The notes below the pieces were generated by a model. The model was given only the letters and a program-made list of their open reading frames with translations. It was not told the origin of the DNA and searched no databases. DNA of 64,000 nucleotides from Microcyclospora pomicola. Taxonomy: Eukaryota > Ascomycota > Dothideomycetes > Capnodiales. The stretch is taken from assembly GCA_002786065.1 (NCBI GenBank), contig NHNY01000030.1, positions 248,001 to 312,000 of the forward strand, in the 5' to 3' direction. This document shows positions 41,124-52,678 of this stretch, piece after piece. A program made the position numbers and the translations under genes. The first letter of the stretch is position 1. Each line of letters starts with the position of its first letter.

Positions 41124-42455
41124 ACCACCCTGCTCAGCGCCACGTCCTCCGCTTCCAAGGACTACTAGACGACTCCCATGATCCGATCATCACCAAGACT
41201 TTGTATCTGGGGATCAAAGCAAAGCGCGGCCATCCCCAGCGGCTGCAATACTGCGATATGAACGACCTCAAAGCAAGTGGTGAAATGTTCGGGAGACCAG
41301 AGTTGTGTTATCTTGCGGCGTCCGGTTCTCAGAGATGATGCCGGCGTCAGACATTGAGATCCTTGATCATATCTTCCGCATAGTCCTATGGACCATGCAA
41401 TAATCCACGTATACATTTTGTTCGCGCCTGCCAATCTGATTCTTTCTCTTCGATTATACTCATCGTACTATTGCCCCAGACTCAACTTCGCTCGATATAT
41501 CGTGCCTGGAGACCTTGGCCTAGAAACAAGACTCCGCAATGCTATGTTGTACACTCGATCTTCATCTTCAAGCATACCGGGGACTGTATCCATGGGAGTT
41601 AGCATGTCATAGCTGTCCAAAGTCCTGACGTATACGTATGAGGCGTCGCCAACGATGGTACTCAAAGTCGGCGCTGCGGGAACACAGCCATGGTAAAGCA
41701 TAGCAAGAGTGGACCTTTCCCGCGAAAGAGTTTGGGGACTAGCAGACTGATCTCACATGTGGTTCACACGTCTGGCAGGTCCACAACAAGACGAGAGTCA
41801 GCCGGAAGAAGCACGCAGAAAGCAGATCAAGGCAACCATCCTGTAGAGCCATTGCGCGCGGATCTACGTCTCCACTCTCTGGCAAGAATCTCGTACGTCG
41901 TCGTGGTCACTACTGTCAAATACTATTATGATCATAAGGGGAGTGCACGGAGCGAGATCGGCAGACGAGGATGACAGCTGTCGGTCGGTGTACAGGTTCG
42001 TCGCTTTGATGTGCGGTCATGTTCGGTCGCATGGCCTATTCCCTGCGAATCTCCTCTGTGGACTCTTGTACTGTACGGCCACATATGTCTGCACGGGAGT
42101 GCTGTGTAAGATGCCCCCAAGCGTCAGGAATTGCACAAGTCTTGGTCGAGACAATCCTACGCTGCTCATAGATCTGAAGGTGCTTGACTACATGGATGAC
42201 GCCCTACTTTTGTGCTGGGGAGGGATCAGCTTGGGTAGGCTACCGCTGTACGACGTATCAACTCTCGATTTCCTCGATCAAATCGCCTCCTTGTCCCAGT
42301 GGGATCTCGCTGCCGATTCATTATTTACTCGTCAGCGCCGCCATGGCTTCTTTCGCAGGCATGCCTAATACATCGATGAGATAGGATAGTCTGCACGGAC
42401 GAGGTCAGCAGGCTTAATTGATGGTCGGGCATGATGTGCAGTAGTGAGGCACGAC
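41124..42455. other. Convergent intergenic region
   Basis: 1.33 kb between the secreted protein gene and the inositol phosphatase 3' end. A 146-codon frame (41928-42368, +) has no recognisable motif. I find no gene. Confidence 0.45.
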
Positions 42456-45400
42456 TTACTGAACATCCCGAGCCACTTTAGCCCTCGCAATCTCAAACTC
42501 CTCAACACAGGTCTGCCACACATGTCTCCTACTCTCCGGGTCAACTGTCTTGACTCGCAACCGTAGTCGACCAGAAACTGGCCGATGGTCGCTCACGCGC
42601 ACTTCCCATCGTCGATACGTCTCATCCTCCATCTTGATCTTTCCCAGGCCGCGATACAAGATGCGATCGCACCAAGCCGGCGCTCGACGTTTCTCGCTGG
42701 AGTCATATTCATCGGAGTGTACGTTGTATTTGTACGTCGGCGCAAATGTTATTGGCGATTCCGTGAAAGCTCGCAAGCGAAATCCAGGGTTCTTCTTTCT
42801 GCTCAGCAAGAGCTGATCTCGCTCCAACAGACGAGAAAGATTATTCGATGCGACATGTTTCACCACAGTATCACGTCCCATGGTGTCGATGCGGTAATTT
42901 AGATCACCATTGAGTATGCAGATCTCATGATCGAGGATCATGCTTCCAGTCCCACCTCCCGTGAAGACGTCGCTGTGTTGCGCATGATCTCTGGGGTCAA
43001 GCGGATAAGCGGGAAGCGCTTCAGCTTCGAGAATGGCAGCGACATCGTTGTTGCGGTTGATCGTCTGAGTTTGCCCTGCCGCAAGATGGCAGTTGACGAA
43101 ACAAAGACTACTGTCGTCGAGCACCATCCGCACCACTAGAGCGCCTTTATTTCCATGGAGACCGCCCATTCCTCGCTTCACTTCCGCATTGTGCACATGC
43201 TTGATATGACTTCGCTCGGACGACCTAACAAAGATGCAGGTGAAAAGGCCGACCATGCTAGCAGTGTGCAGTAACGTAAAATCATCATTCGGCCCAGTAA
43301 AGTCATCAACGCATTTGGTAAGGTGATCACGCCAGACGCGATACTGGTGCGACATGTGCTCCGGCTCCCCAGGGTCTTTCTTCTTGCTTTTGAAGAACGA
43401 CTTGGCGGTGACCTTTTTGTCTTCGAGGTCCACTAGTTCTTGAAAACCGAAGACCAGTATGTCTGCTGGCTGACCAGTGTTCAAGTATTCATACAGGAAG
43501 TTGGAATCATCCATACTTGACTGCAGGTAATGTGGTTTGGAAGCCCCAGCATTCCACGTAAGAACAGCTACACTCAACTCTCGGAACCTACAAAACTCAG
43601 AGTCGTGTGCTAACATGCGTGCATTCAACCAGTCTTCCTCGAGTAGGCCGTCCCATAGACGTATCATGTTGTCTGTACCCAGCGAGACGACCTGTAACCT
43701 ATCCAGCTTCCACAGTGTCGAAGAGTCTGCAGATACGCCGCAGATCTGCTTGTCGTGTGCTTGCCAGTCTTTTCTCACGGTCCAGGGTGTTGTCGACGTA
43801 TCGTAAACATAAATCATGCCCGTACTATACCCTGCCCAGATATAGGCTCCAACCCCAGTAAGGGTGCTGATCTTGTAAAGACTGACATTGACGACCGACA
43901 CGCAGTGAAAATCATGCCGGTTGTAGATTGATATCTTGCCGTCTAGATGCCCGAAATAAACAAGGTCAGGCTTACTACTGAGGGTAGTCGCTGTTGTGAT
44001 ATCTCCGGTGCCAGGCTGTGCGAGAGGAGCACGTAGTACTTGAAACTCCGAATCCGATCGCGCGCCTGGCTGGAATACCCGTACTTCTTTGCCGTAAGTG
44101 ATCCAGATATGTTTTCCACAAGCAATGGCGAATGAGATACCTTTCGGCACTCGGAACGCCATGGACTGCGAATCGAGGCTCGGCATCCCCTTGTGATCAG
44201 GCTTCCAGACATTTAGATCTCCTCCATCGTCCAACGTCCATAGTTCAGAAGAGTGGCGAAACATCCGAATGATCTCTTTTCGTGTATGCGCACCGGCCCG
44301 AGTTTTGATCAATGCTTGACTAGGTACATCAATTTCATGAATATCACCAGCACTGGTCCCCAGCCAGATTCGTTTCCCCTCATCCTCAAGCACTGAGGTC
44401 GGTTTGAAAACAAGTGAGGTGACCCTCGTACCTTCATGATGAGTGAAGTTAAGAAGCTGTGCACCAGTCCGTGAATTCCAGACTTTTGTTATGTGGCCTG
44501 TGGTACAGACGTACTCTCCACACGTAGCTATCAGCCTAGTGTCATATTCTGTAGTGAAGTGGTGGGGTCGCGTCGGGTATTGTGGTGGTCGTCGACTGGT
44601 TTGCGACATATCAGGAAAGTCGGAAGTGTTGATCGGTGTATCGGTGGCGGCAGCGAGTGGTGCTGCATCGCTGACCTCTCTAGACACAGTATCGGTCTGG
44701 ACCTGAGATTGACCAGAGCTTATTGCACTCGCACCCGGTCTCCTATCTAACGATCGACGAGGCGCAGGAATTCCAGGTGCTACCTTGAGTGAAGAGTTGC
44801 GTGCGAAGCCTTGTCCTAAAGCTGATGTCTGTGTAAGCTTTGGTGCAGCACTACGAATGGAAGCGGAGTGCTCGGCCAGTGTAGTCGTCCTCCTGAGATC
44901 GCCACTTCGTTCGCGACCAGTAATCAAGACTTCTTTCTCGGGGGTGAACTTTTCTGGGCTGCGCCTTCGAGGACTGATACGACCCTTTGGTGGACTGCGG
45001 CGACCAAGACGCAGTTGAAGCTCGGGACGTGCTGGCAGACGAGGGCGATCTTCTAGCTCGTCACTTGCGCTTCCCGTCTGATCTAGAAGGACCACATTAG
45101 GCCGGACATGGTTACTTTGTGCGGTCCATTCCATCATCCTGCCCTGACGCATTGCAGCAGGATAAGATGGTCCTTGAAAGAGATTTTCTGTATAAGACAG
45201 TGGTTCGACGATGGACGCATTGGATCCTGTACGAGTTTTGTCTACATAAGATACATCAGAGTCCGCACGATGCCGGTCCTGATGAGTTGGAGATGCAGCA
45301 GAATCGCTCCGCAGTCTTTCCACCCACGATGCATCTGATTCATTCCGTGGCCGCTGCACAGCCTGATCGTTCGGCGCTTCAGGCGAGTTCCTACGACTGC

Positions 45401-46148
45401 CCGGAGGCGTGCTAAATGGCGAGATGCTATGATCAGTCAACTCAGCACGACTCGGTGCAGGCGCGGCCAGTCCGACTGGTGAATGTGAGAGCATGACAGG
45501 CTTGGGTGCTATCTTTGGCTTCGCCGCTCGGTTCACTAACGGGGGTCCGTTGTTTGTGGTTCCTGTAGTCTTCATCTCGTGCTTGAAAGGATCATTGTGA
45601 TCAGGGTTGAACATTCCGCTCCTGGCAGACACCAGCATTGGCCTCCCCGGCTCAAGTGTTGGCATTGCTGATCTGCTCGGTGTTCGAGCATGAGCGCTAC
45701 TTGGCGACCCTAGTGTACTCGGTGTGTGCGCATTGAGAATGCCATTGTGCCAGTCCAGCGACGTTCCCAATCTGACAGAGCGCGGTGAGTCTATGGTCAC
45801 AATCGGCGGTAACCCCCTTTCTACAGGCGGCCCGAAGGATATCATGGACTGTGGTCGTGACCTTCGAGGGCTTGAATGTGTTTGGCTTGGACCTCTCAGG
45901 GTTGATTCTGTGAGATCTCGTGGATCAGTGGCGCTATCATGCGCTGGATCACCTCCAGATGTTCGTGGCCTCTGCGTGTTACCCGGTTGACGCGCTTCCA
46001 ATAGTTCTCGTGGGACCATCTGCGGTCCGAATGATGGTTGACCAGCAGGGCTCTCCTTATGAAGGTTTTCGAACTTGGATCGCAGTGACGACACTGGCTT
46101 GATTGAAGAGGCATCCAGTCCATCCTGGTCCCGTGCGTGTATGTCCAT
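42456..46148 (-). CDS. Inositol polyphosphate 5-phosphatase with WD40-like domain
   Basis: Predicted phosphoinositide 5-phosphatase, acting on membrane inositol lipids. Single exon of 1230 residues. Residues 1-520 are disordered and rich in Ser, Pro and Arg. A WD40-like beta-propeller spans about 530-855 (VTSLVFKPTS, RIWLGTSAGDIHEIDV, DLVYFGHLDGKISIYNRHD, YIWAGYSTGMIYVYDT, LGTDNMIRLWDG). The IPPc catalytic domain spans about 863-1215: LTWNAGASKP, ILVFGFQEL, NKGALVVRMVLDD, FVNCHLAAG, ILNGDLNYRID, PAWCDRILYR and SDHRPVSG. These hold the metal-binding Glu and the Asn/Asp and His catalytic residues. No CAAX or membrane segment is seen. The propeller/IPPc arrangement recalls plant 5PTases and a fungal family. 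Confidence 0.92.
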   Translation of the reverse strand: MDIHARDQDGLDASSIKPVSSLRSKFENLHKESPAGQPSFGPQMVPRELLEARQPGNTQRPRTSGGDPAHDSATDPRDLTESTLRGPSQTHSSPRRSRPQSMISFGPPVERGLPPIVTIDSPRSVRLGTSLDWHNGILNAHTPSTLGSPSSAHARTPSRSAMPTLEPGRPMLVSARSGMFNPDHNDPFKHEMKTTGTTNNGPPLVNRAAKPKIAPKPVMLSHSPVGLAAPAPSRAELTDHSISPFSTPPGSRRNSPEAPNDQAVQRPRNESDASWVERLRSDSAASPTHQDRHRADSDVSYVDKTRTGSNASIVEPLSYTENLFQGPSYPAAMRQGRMMEWTAQSNHVRPNVVLLDQTGSASDELEDRPRLPARPELQLRLGRRSPPKGRISPRRRSPEKFTPEKEVLITGRERSGDLRRTTTLAEHSASIRSAAPKLTQTSALGQGFARNSSLKVAPGIPAPRRSLDRRPGASAISSGQSQVQTDTVSREVSDAAPLAAATDTPINTSDFPDMSQTSRRPPQYPTRPHHFTTEYDTRLIATCGEYVCTTGHITKVWNSRTGAQLLNFTHHEGTRVTSLVFKPTSVLEDEGKRIWLGTSAGDIHEIDVPSQALIKTRAGAHTRKEIIRMFRHSSELWTLDDGGDLNVWKPDHKGMPSLDSQSMAFRVPKGISFAIACGKHIWITYGKEVRVFQPGARSDSEFQVLRAPLAQPGTGDITTATTLSSKPDLVYFGHLDGKISIYNRHDFHCVSVVNVSLYKISTLTGVGAYIWAGYSTGMIYVYDTSTTPWTVRKDWQAHDKQICGVSADSSTLWKLDRLQVVSLGTDNMIRLWDGLLEEDWLNARMLAHDSEFCRFRELSVAVLTWNAGASKPHYLQSSMDDSNFLYEYLNTGQPADILVFGFQELVDLEDKKVTAKSFFKSKKKDPGEPEHMSHQYRVWRDHLTKCVDDFTGPNDDFTLLHTASMVGLFTCIFVRSSERSHIKHVHNAEVKRGMGGLHGNKGALVVRMVLDDSSLCFVNCHLAAGQTQTINRNNDVAAILEAEALPAYPLDPRDHAQHSDVFTGGGTGSMILDHEICILNGDLNYRIDTMGRDTVVKHVASNNLSRLLERDQLLLSRKKNPGFRLRAFTESPITFAPTYKYNVHSDEYDSSEKRRAPAWCDRILYRGLGKIKMEDETYRRWEVRVSDHRPVSGRLRLRVKTVDPESRRHVWQTCVEEFEIARAKVARDVQ

Positions 46149-46935
46149 GGCGGCTGATACGCAGGGTCACTGAGTGTGACCGATCTTTCATGCAGGTTTC
46201 TGCACATCGACAGTGCAGTAAGTGTCGTCGACCTCCAGCGGACGCCTTTCACAGTCCGAATATAGTTGTCTGATGCTGCTGAATAGTTACGACACCAATC
46301 ATGTCATAGAAGAAGTGCGCTTTGGCCCTTCCATGTTCTCTTTGTTCTGCCTCAGCACTTTCTGCACTCATGCAGATTTCATGGTATCGTCTTCTCTTTT
46401 ATGGATAGCCATTCAATGTCCGATCTTCGCGCTCGTCGACGTGCGCAAGGTGATCTCCTCGATCTCGGTAAGTCGCAGAGGCAATCGGAGGGCGAGGTAC
46501 GTTGGCAGCTCATACGTTAAGGCCGTCCAATATGACAAGTAGGAGTGATCGGAGTCGGGTTGATAGTGAATTGTTGCATTGTCATTCTCTGTTGCAGGTC
46601 GTGCTAGCAAAACGTGGAATGATGTTTCATGGTGCCTCAAATAGACCAGAATTGTTTGATCAGATGCAGGGCTCTGCTTGCGCGGCCCCACATTCTTTAT
46701 TGTCTCGAAATGTTGACTCGGACAGAGCTTCAAGTGTGCATAAGGTACCGCTGCATGTTCCTGGTAGAAGTCTTTTGACCACCTGCACCTTTCTGCACTC
46801 CAACTCGGCCAAGATCGCATCGACACGAGCATTTCACCATACTATCCCAACTCTCGCGGTGATTGATCGTTTCTGGCGCAAGCAGTGTACAATACTAGCG
46901 GAAAGCACAGGCCGTTCGCACAACACACGACCGCT
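46149..46935. other. Divergent promoter region
   Basis: 787 bp between the starts of the inositol phosphatase and mini CHY zinc protein genes. No other gene seen. Confidence 0.45.
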
Positions 46936-47360
46936 ATGTGGTAATGAAGGCACCATCCTCAGACCATCGGTAGCACCACGACTGATTCCCATCCAGCAAA
47001 CATATCCTCAACGCACAGGTTTCGATCCGCTCGCCTTGCTGCCGGCAGTGGTTTGACTGCGCGCAATGCCACGCAGAGTCGCAGACCCACGATCTCAAGC
47101 AGACCTTAGAGATGGTCTTCGCATGCAAGAAGTGCAAGAAGTGCTTCCGAAAAGATATGCAGGAGTTTGAAGACTCGGATGAATACTGTCCCCACTGTGA
47201 CAATCACTTCCTGCTCGAGGCGAAGACTCCTCAAGCGAGATTAGAGATCGAAGGTGATGACGTGCGGAAAGACGCGAGGATGTTGAAGGACGAGCGCGTA
47301 AGGGCCAAGGAGGAGCTGAACATTTGGGAAGACGAAGGAGAGGCTGCTCGACTGGGATAA
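46936..47360 (+). CDS. Mini CHY-type zinc-binding protein with 5-nt first coding exon
   Basis: Two exons: 46936-46940 (ATG plus two bases) and 46997-47360, giving 122 residues. The 56-nt intron (GTAATG to CAG) completes the second codon as TGC, producing MCKHILNAQVSIRSPCCRQW. That N-terminus is how I remember the family starting. Ten or more Cys and His residues pair as zinc knuckles: CKH, CC, DCAQCH, CKKC and YCPHC. The phrases FDCAQCHAESQTHDL, ACKKCKKCFRKDM and DEYCPHCDNHFLLEAKTPQ match the C-terminal half of fungal CHY zinc finger proteins. The tail is a charged helix. The role is unknown; thiol or redox chaperone activity by analogy with Hot13 is weak inference. The short first exon rests on the splice signals. 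Confidence 0.82.
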
Positions 47361-48389
47361 GAAATTCATCAATCATCGTGGCAGGCCCGAGTTTGGTCGA
47401 GTCATATTTGTGCTATGATGGCATCACTGCTGAAGATGAAGACTCGCAATCACCTGCGCAGGTCCAGACGAGTCGCCTGCCCGTCACTTGGAAGCCACGA
47501 GTAGGCCGTGCGTTGCAGCCAGGGTCATGATACGGACTCTACAAGCAGCTGACTCAAGAATACCTTACTCTTAGGCATGGGTATTCAGCATTTGCAAATA
47601 ATCAATGCCACTCCTGTTCAACGAAGTGTTGGCAGCGTCGCATTCTACTAAAGGTACTCTTACCTCTTACACAGTCGTGGAGCTTCACCTGACTCGCTAG
47701 TTGTGAGAACGCGCGATACACAGCGGTGTCCCGCCGGAATAGTCCACTCCTCAGCATAAGACATGAGATCTCTTGTTTGATACTCCTTGAAGCACTCGAA
47801 CTGAGGAGTGTCTGACTTGAAACCCAGCAAGCTTTGTCCGGTGTCTAGCCGACGCGTTCTATCTTGTGCAGCACTTAGATGTGGAAGTAAGCGGCCGTAC
47901 GAGACAAGACCGCGCAGCGTAGTTCTGTATGAAAGGGGCCATTTCGACTGGACACCACCCGTACATGTATGTAGATCGTGCTATGGCTAACGTGAGCTCT
48001 AGTGTTGGTCGATCCCGCCAATACAAGGGTGTACTTCTGGCAGTCATGAACACACGGTCCTTCTAGGTACATACCTATATGTAGGTATATAGTTCCTTGA
48101 GGCAGTACATACATACGATATGTGCACGTTAATTACATTGCTCAATGACTATTCGTAGGATCCACCCTGCTCCAAGCAGGAAAATGAAGCACTCATCCCA
48201 TGCAACATTGAAGTGTTGGCGACGTCATGGCAACCGAGCAGCCACATGCAACATCAACAACATTGGATTAGGTCCAACACTACACCAGCATCCTGGACGC
48301 GAGCAAAGATGCTGATGTGTAAACGCTCGAGAAGGGCTATATAGGGAGTATTGCATTGTGCCTAGTCACCCATCTGCCATTACTTCACC
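47361..48389. other. Intergenic upstream of the PhoD gene
   Basis: 1.03 kb with no gene recognised. A 7-bp inverted repeat (ATACCTA/TAGGTAT, 48071-48088) sits within TACC-rich low-complexity sequence. Confidence 0.45.
48337..48344 (+). promoter_or_regulatory. TATA-like element of the PhoD gene
   Basis: CTATATAG lies about 46 bp upstream of the ATG at 48390, a plausible core-promoter TATA box. Confidence 0.4.
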
Positions 48390-50512
48390 ATGTCGACAAC
48401 ATCTCTTGGATCCTCCGATTTCAATCGCCTAGCCAAGCATACCACGACGTTGGCCTCGTTGGGCATCAGACTGTGCTCATGGGTGTTTCTTCGTTGGGTA
48501 CGTGACCAAACGGTATCATAACAAGAACATCACTGACCAGAAGAGATAGATACCTGGCCCAGTGAGTGTCTCGCCCATGGTTCGGCAATAAGCCGCCTGA
48601 ACTGATTGATGACAAGCTGTTCCCACCTATTGTATTCACCCTCTTTGCCATCTACGCTGTGTCTTTCTGGTATAACTTGACGCACACTGTCGCATACGAG
48701 ATCGTTGCCGACGAGATCAACGTCATCACCGTGGAGACACAAGGAGATGACGATATCCCGGATCCGGACTCACGATATACTGCTGGCGATGAGATAGGCC
48801 AGGACCTGGAAGTTGAAGAGACGATCATTGTCGAAGAAAAGCCTCCTCATGTATTACAAACCTTAACTTTGGGTCTGCCCAGCCCAACAAGCCTGCTAAG
48901 CAGTGCGATCACATTCGCCATCAATGCAAGTCTCGTTGTAATGGTGGCAGACTTGGTCTACACTGGTACGCTCTTCCACAAAGCCCATAATCTTTCGATA
49001 GCAAGAGTTGGGTATGTGTCGGAGTCTGTGGCAAAGATCTTGATCCGCGAGCCGGATGCATCGATGCTACCGATCTCAGTGTCGTACAGATATGTCGGAC
49101 CGCCACTGGACAATTGGCAGCTTGGTACGCACCACGACACGACATGGAAGAAGACAGACACGATTGACTGGCTGGACTACCAGACTGACTACACTTCCAC
49201 TGTTGAGCTGCATGGATTGCGGCCTGACACACGTTACCATTGGGTAGCAAGTAACAACCACTCAGGATACTTCAACACCGCGCCGAGAGTCGGCCACACC
49301 TCAGATCGCCCCGAGTCGGCTGGAATTTTCACATTCTTGCACTCTTCCTGCCTCAAAAACAGGTTCCCATATAAGCCTTTCGAGCATGCGTTGTCGAACA
49401 AAGGTTTGCAATACCTTGCCAAGGTCCTGCCATCTCTGCAAGCACAATTCATGCTCTTCCTCGGTGACTTCATCTACATAGATGTGCCTCGCCGTCACGG
49501 AGCCAGCGAAGAGACGTATCGCCGAGAATATCGACAAGTCTACGCTTCGCCAGATTGGGTTCCTGCCACGAAGGAGCTTCCGTGGGTTCATGTGTATGAC
49601 GATCACGAATTCGCAAATGACTGGTCCGCGAACACGACTGGTCTGTTCACTGCAGCGAATTCGCCGTATGAACATTACCACACCTCTGTCAACCCTCCTC
49701 AGGCTCGAAAAGGTGAAAGCTACTTCTCTTTTACACAAGGGCCAGCAACATTCTTCATGCTTGACACCAGACGGTATCGGTCGCCAAATGACAACACCAA
49801 CGGGTCCGATCCACAGACCGGCGAACCTACCAAGAGCATGTTAGGGCAGCCCCAGCTCTCTGATCTGCTGGCCTGGCTCAAGCGATCCGAAGCGCCTGGT
49901 GTGAAGTGGAAGATTGTTGTCTCTTCTGTGCCCTTCACCAAGAACTGGTGGTTTGGCGCGCAGGACACGTGGCGAGGTTATCTGGGTGAGCGACAAATCA
50001 TTCTGGAGGCCATGTGGGACGTAGGCCTGCGTGGTGGATTGGGTGTGGTTATCATTTCTGGAGATCGACACGAATTCGCTGCAACAGCGTTTCCACCTCC
50101 TCCAGATGGCAAAGAAGAGATTACCGGTCTTGGTCGCATGGGTCTTGGCGCGGAGGGATTCGGCATTATGAGCGACACTGTTGCGAGTCTGGGAACTAGG
50201 CGAAAGTACTGGCCGCAGTCTGCTACGGTCCACGAGTTCTCTGCGAGTCCTTTGTCGATGTTCTATCTCCCTGTCAGAACATATGCAGAATCATCCACGT
50301 CGCCGGACTACATTAGCGACGTGTGCATCAAATACTTACCGGATGGCAACAGCAAGTTCGGCGCGATCAGCATCACCAACCCGGCGACGAGTGACCAGAG
50401 CATTCTGCACTATCGGCTTTTTGTTGACGGAGTGGAAACCTGGTCATACACTGTCACCGCACCGCTAGCTACCTCTCGTAGCGGAAGGGCAAGAGGCGCC
50501 ATTTGGGACTGA
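48390..50512 (+). CDS. PhoD-like metallophosphatase with two membrane anchors
   Basis: Alkaline phosphatase D-type enzyme on a membrane. Three exons: 48390-48497, a 12-nt exon 48550-48561, and 48617-50512, giving 671 residues. The join reads CSWVFLRW-IPGP-LFPPIVFTLF, matching how fungal relatives run from FLRW into IPG. Intron 1 is 52 nt (GTACGT to TAG); intron 2 is 55 nt (GTGAGT) and ends in a less usual AAG acceptor. Two hydrophobic segments follow (IVFTLFAIYAVSFWYNL and the one near SLVVMVADLVYTG). A beta-rich domain precedes the PhoD catalytic domain: FLHSSCLKNR, FLGDFIYID, HVYDDHEFANDW and VIISGDRHEFAATAF hold the metal ligands. The substrate is unknown. Confidence 0.91.
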
Positions 50513-51015
50513 TCTGAGGAGGGCTACGATGGAAGGCGCAGCATGTAAGCAGAACTTGATAGACTACCTTACCTTGGATACCCGTTCCTGTATGCATCTG
50601 GCCCCACGCTGTTACGGACTGCCTTCGGCATACAAACGCATCGACCTGACATCGCGGGACATGATTTGCTCACGGCAGATCTGGTTCGGCTGCAAACTCA
50701 ATCTCGTATCTCACGCGGGTGTGGGGAAATCTCGGTTAGCAGGCAGGTGAGGTCATGATTTGTCCTGGAATTAATATTCGCACGCGCACGCGACCAAATG
50801 GAGCTCGAAACGGTGAAGAACGTCAAATCGATGAGCCGTTGTTACCACATCATCGTCATTCATACACGTCGGGGTTGCATGATCGATGTTAATTGCTGAG
50901 GCTCAGACATGACCCACAGAAGCTCGCCCCGTCTGTGCCCCTGCCAATGATCAGGTCAAGTTTCTGTTTTCCTTCAAGCCCAATCTATTGCATACCTTGA
51001 TCTTCTTCTCCTCAC
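50513..51015. other. Intergenic upstream of the GFA-family gene
   Basis: 503 bp between two rightward genes, with no further gene or repeat recognised. Confidence 0.5.
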
Positions 51016-51856
51016 ATGTCTGCCAAATCAATTCGCTCCGCCTTGATCAATCTTTCCGCCCGAAGGATCATCTCCAACTTCCCTGCCATATTAGGTCCCT
51101 TTGCACGCTCACCGGTCCGCCCTGTCTTGAGCGTATACCGCCTCCATATTCGATCCTTGACGTCTAGCCGCTCTTTCGCATCTGCTGATATGGACAAACA
51201 CGAAGCCAATGGAGAGTCGGCGGTGCCAGCCAAGGACGATTGGAAGAAGCGCGCACCTTACTCCATCCACAAAGACGATGACTTCAAGCCCCGTTACGAA
51301 GCCTCCTGCCATTGCGGCAAAGTCAAATATCAGCTTTCACGCGAAGTACCGCTCGATTCGAAACTCTGCCATTGCACGACCTGCCAGACTCAGCACGCAG
51401 CTCCCTTCCAATGGGCGGCCATTTTCCACAAGGAGGATATCAACTTCACGCACGGCCACCATGACCTGGAGTGGTATGATCCAACGGACAAGAGTATTGA
51501 GCACAAATTACCGTGCAAGGTCAGATGTAGTTACTGCCACTCGCCAATCATGGATGAGGGAAGGAATATGATTTTGCTGTTCCCAAGCTTGGTACACTTC
51601 AAGAACGACCAGGAGAAGAAGAATTTCAAGCCCAGGTGAGTGAGCTCTTTCGCTTTTCTGCAGATCTCCGTTGCTGATCAGACTGTCCAGGATGCACATG
51701 TTCTATGACCAGCGCGTAATGGACATCCCAGACGGATTGCCAAAGTGGACGGGCATCAACGAGGACAGCGACCTCATCGAGGACAGTCCGAAGGAACTCG
51801 TCATGGAGCTCGAGAGAAAGCGTGCCAAGGAGCAGAACGAGAAAACCAAGGACTGA
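51016..51856 (+). CDS. GFA/CENP-V family zinc enzyme
   Basis: Member of the glutathione-dependent formaldehyde-activating (GFA) family, which binds zinc and may handle S-hydroxymethylglutathione-like adducts. Two exons (51016-51635, 51691-51856) give 261 residues; the 55-nt intron (GTGAGT to CAG) joins NFKPR to MHMFYDQRVMDIPDGLPKW. Zinc ligands are visible in SCHCGKVKY, LCHCTTCQ and RCSYCHSPI. The first 58 residues form an Arg/Ser-rich leader that could be a mitochondrial presequence. A second in-frame ATG at 51190 (MDKHEANGES) would give a 203-residue cytosolic form, the length I remember for relatives. The true substrate of fungal members is unsettled. Confidence 0.9.
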
Positions 51857-52678
51857 GATGTGTATGAAGATGCTCGTGCAAGAGAGTCAAAGGGCCCAGA
51901 TCACATTCGAGAGGCTACTAGAAAAGCGTCAGAGGGCAAATGAAAACTTAGTGAACACCTATTGCTTACATCACTTGAGCGGAATACCGCTCCGATCATG
52001 ATGCGTGTTGAAGGTACGCAGCGATGCCTCCAGGCGTGACAGTGGCTGTCATGTGCAAGACCAGGCATTAGCCGTGAGGCACACCTGGGCGTCGACTTGA
52101 GCAGTCACACGTTCATCAATACGAATGAACAATGAGCAAAAGTCCTATTGAATTTGACAATCGCTTTCACACGTACCTCCCTGGTGTCATTGTTGTGACA
52201 CACACATATACACGTGCATGTAGTTCTCACCTTCACCTTCACTGTTCCTGCAAATGGTATGTCAATATTTCTTCTTTATAACTGCACGAAACCTTTCAGC
52301 CTTCGACATTCAAGATCATTTCGTGTTCGACAGCAACGTTGAGACTTCGAAAGTATTGCAGACAGATCTCTTCGCATTTCGAGATAAGAGAAGACCTCCG
52401 CGCCGTTGGTGACCGAAGTCAGCACGAAGCCTCACATAGAATACCCTGGAGGCGCGACCAAAAGCGGGTTAGTTCAATTTGTCCTGGGATCAGTCCAACA
52501 TCAACCCAGATTATTATTGTTCTGTCCCCTGCATCTACCAATTTCTGTGCATCTCCAGAATGCAAAGCATCTCACTCAGGCTTCCATACCGCATTGTTAC
52601 ATGACCTGGTCTCCTTTGCAAGCTCTCTAGACACGCTGTATTTGTGCCGACACTGACCATTCTGATCATGGCAGCGTA
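51857..52678. other. Intergenic upstream of the chromodomain gene
   Basis: 822 bp with no recognised gene. Splice-like signals (GTTAGT near 52469, and GGCAG near 52670) could frame a 5'-UTR intron of the chromodomain gene. This is only a possibility. Confidence 0.4.
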
